Positions 6,976-7,609 of a DNA stretch of 7,609 bases are shown here, in pieces. Origin of the DNA: a bacterium (GTDB lineage: Bacteria; Patescibacteriota; Minisyncoccia; Minisyncoccales; Minisyncoccaceae); contig JALNZJ010000034.1 of the NCBI GenBank assembly GCA_023229485.1, positions 1 to 7,609 on the forward strand, in the 5' to 3' direction. The translations under genes were made by a program, and so were the position numbers. Below the pieces are notes generated by a model. That model was not told the DNA's origin and did not search any database. It saw nothing but the letters and a program-made list of their open reading frames with translations. Each line of letters starts with the position of its first letter. Within the stretch, counting starts at the first letter, position 1.

Positions 6976-7022
6976 TGCCTAAAATTTAATTTATAAAAAA
7001 ATGAAAGATTACTTTTACTTTA

Positions 7023-7037
7023 TATAACTTTGTTATA
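7023..7037. promoter_or_regulatory. Short inverted repeat upstream of pilD (possible operator)
   Basis: TATAAC-TTT-GTTATA is a perfect 6-bp dyad with a 3-bp centre. It lies between the predicted promoter (7067-7094) and the prepilin peptidase start, about 48 nt from the ATG. Such a symmetric site could bind a dimeric regulator or form a tiny hairpin in the leader. In DNA this AT-rich it may be chance. Confidence 0.25.
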
Positions 7038-7066
7038 AAAGAATAATGGAAAGTTTTCTTTGTGTT

Positions 7067-7094
7067 ATTTTACCATAAAAATTATAAAAATCAA
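7067..7094 (-). promoter_or_regulatory. Predicted sigma70-type promoter of the pilD-minor pilin-ligA-rodA run
   Basis: On the minus strand there is a -35 TTGATT (7094-7089, 4 of 6), a 16-nt spacer and a -10 TAAAAT (7072-7067, 5 of 6). A TGG just before it gives an extended -10. It sits just past the pilA terminator and would start transcription near 7060, leaving a leader of about 85 nt. A separate perfect TATAAT (7086-7081) lies inside the spacer but has no usable -35, because the T-run of the terminator occupies that place. Confidence 0.45.
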
Positions 7095-7110
7095 AAATTT
7101 ATATAGTTTA

Positions 7111-7146
7111 AAAAATAAAAAAGCACGATAACAAATCGTGCCCTTT
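7111..7146 (-). terminator. Intrinsic terminator of pilA
   Basis: On the minus strand a perfect GC-containing 7-bp stem (GCACGAT/ATCGTGC, 7141-7135 and 7129-7123) with a 5-nt loop is followed by six T, one A and five T. Weak G-T and A-T pairs extend the stem outward. It lies about 60 nt past the pilA stop codon, so it would separate the highly expressed major pilin from the minor-pilin operon downstream. Confidence 0.88.
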
Positions 7147-7206
7147 AATATAAATTTAGATTATACAGAAGTTGAAAATTTTCGATACTTACCCACTTAT
7201 CGCTAG

Positions 7207-7608
7207 CTAATTACAAACAGCTGTAGCTGCTACACAACTAGTCACAGTTGAAACTTTAGAATTTCCAGCTGAATCAACGCACCAATAAGTCGTAGGGGCA
7301 CTAGGAATTGTCGCATATGCACAATAATCTGCATTGCCTGTCTTGATTACAGTTGTGACGGTTGATATTGACGATAAAGATGACGCTAAGGCAGCATAAT
7401 TAGTATCTGCAGCTAAACTAGTATAATTATTATTATTCATATAGTACATCTGAGCGGCTGTTCTCATTTGCGATAATGTTGATTGGACCTTTGCATCCTT
7501 AGCAGCATTTTGGGCACCACCCATCGAGACCACGATGATTCCAGCCAATATACCAATGATGGCAATAACTACTAGAAGCTCGATTAAAGTAAAACCTTTA
7601 TTTTGCAT
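7207..7608 (-). CDS. pilA: Type IV major pilin-like protein (PilA family)
   Basis: A short prepilin of 133 residues. A 5-residue leader (MQNKG) is followed by the canonical motif FTLIELLVVIAIIGILAGIIV, giving mature Phe1 and Glu5. The helix continues through a polar stretch (GGAQNAAKDAKVQSTLSQMR) into a small globular domain. Four cysteines (C96, C110, C125, C132), two in the YCxY and YWC segments, suggest two disulfides, the last closing the C-terminus. Separate transcription, with its own terminator at 7111-7146, suits an abundant pilus subunit; the small size and simple Ala/Ser/Thr-rich head also fit a major pilin. The start is an ATG with its first base one nucleotide from the window end, so its ribosome site and promoter are outside. 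It could instead be a second minor pilin; no pilus data can be read from sequence alone. Confidence 0.85.
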   Translation of the reverse strand: MQNKGFTLIELLVVIAIIGILAGIIVVSMGGAQNAAKDAKVQSTLSQMRTAAQMYYMNNNNYTSLAADTNYAALASSLSSISTVTTVIKTGNADYCAYATIPSAPTTYWCVDSAGNSKVSTVTSCVAATAVCN

Positions 7609-7609
7609 A

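Noticed and set aside
7081..7086. Perfect TATAAT as the -10 of the pilD promoter
   Set aside because: With 16-18 nt spacing the -35 region reads AACTAT, AAACTA or TAAACT, which do not resemble TTGACA. The TTGATT/TAAAAT pair with extended -10 is better.
1..7609. Alternative genetic code (UGA as Gly or Trp), considered because no gene stops at TGA
   Set aside because: The long conserved genes read through in the standard code with no in-frame TGA, as rpoB, ligA and rodA show. TAA preference is expected in AT-rich DNA.
1..7609. CRISPR array, tRNA/rRNA genes, insertion sequence or phage genes
   Set aside because: No regularly spaced repeats, no tRNA-like cloverleaf, no transposase or integrase motif and no terminal inverted repeats were seen by eye.

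Overview
The window looks like the end of an AT-rich bacterial contig. The evidence points to Patescibacteria (Candidate Phyla Radiation, perhaps Parcubacteria-like). This is inferred from the compact type IV pilin cluster with very short pilin leaders, a PilX-like protein of a sort common in that group, the character of the RpoB N-terminus, and the low GC content. No taxonomic marker here is decisive. All nine genes lie on the minus strand and read with the standard bacterial code. The complete genes stop at TAA (seven) or TAG (pilA); none stops at TGA.

Reading in the direction of transcription (right to left): (1) a complete major-pilin-like gene (7207-7608) followed by a strong intrinsic terminator (7111-7146). 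(2) A 231-bp gap with a candidate promoter (7067-7094) and a small dyad (7023-7037). (3) A tightly packed run of co-oriented genes: prepilin peptidase (6172-6975), GspH/FimT-like, PilV-like, PilW-like and PilX-like minor pilins, NAD+-dependent DNA ligase ligA (1919-3985), and a RodA-type SEDS glycosyltransferase (797-1897). Gaps are only 2-24 nt, so one transcript is likely. (4) A 276-bp gap with a good promoter (690-718) and a structured leader containing a terminator-like hairpin. (5) The first 166 codons of rpoB (23-520), cut off by the contig end.

Bases 1-22 are not genomic. They match the Illumina TruSeq read-2 adapter exactly, joined to the broken end of rpoB.

Functionally, the peptidase would cleave and N-methylate the leaders of the four prepilins beside it and of the separately transcribed major pilin. 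The four minor pilins would form the initiating or tip complex of a type IV pilus. The assembly ATPases, platform protein and secretin are not in the window. ligA, rodA and rpoB are housekeeping genes for replication/repair, wall elongation and transcription that sit downstream of the pilus genes. I see no undescribed system. The most useful observations are the adapter artefact, the unlisted partial rpoB with its leader, and the coupling of ligA and rodA to the pilus operon.
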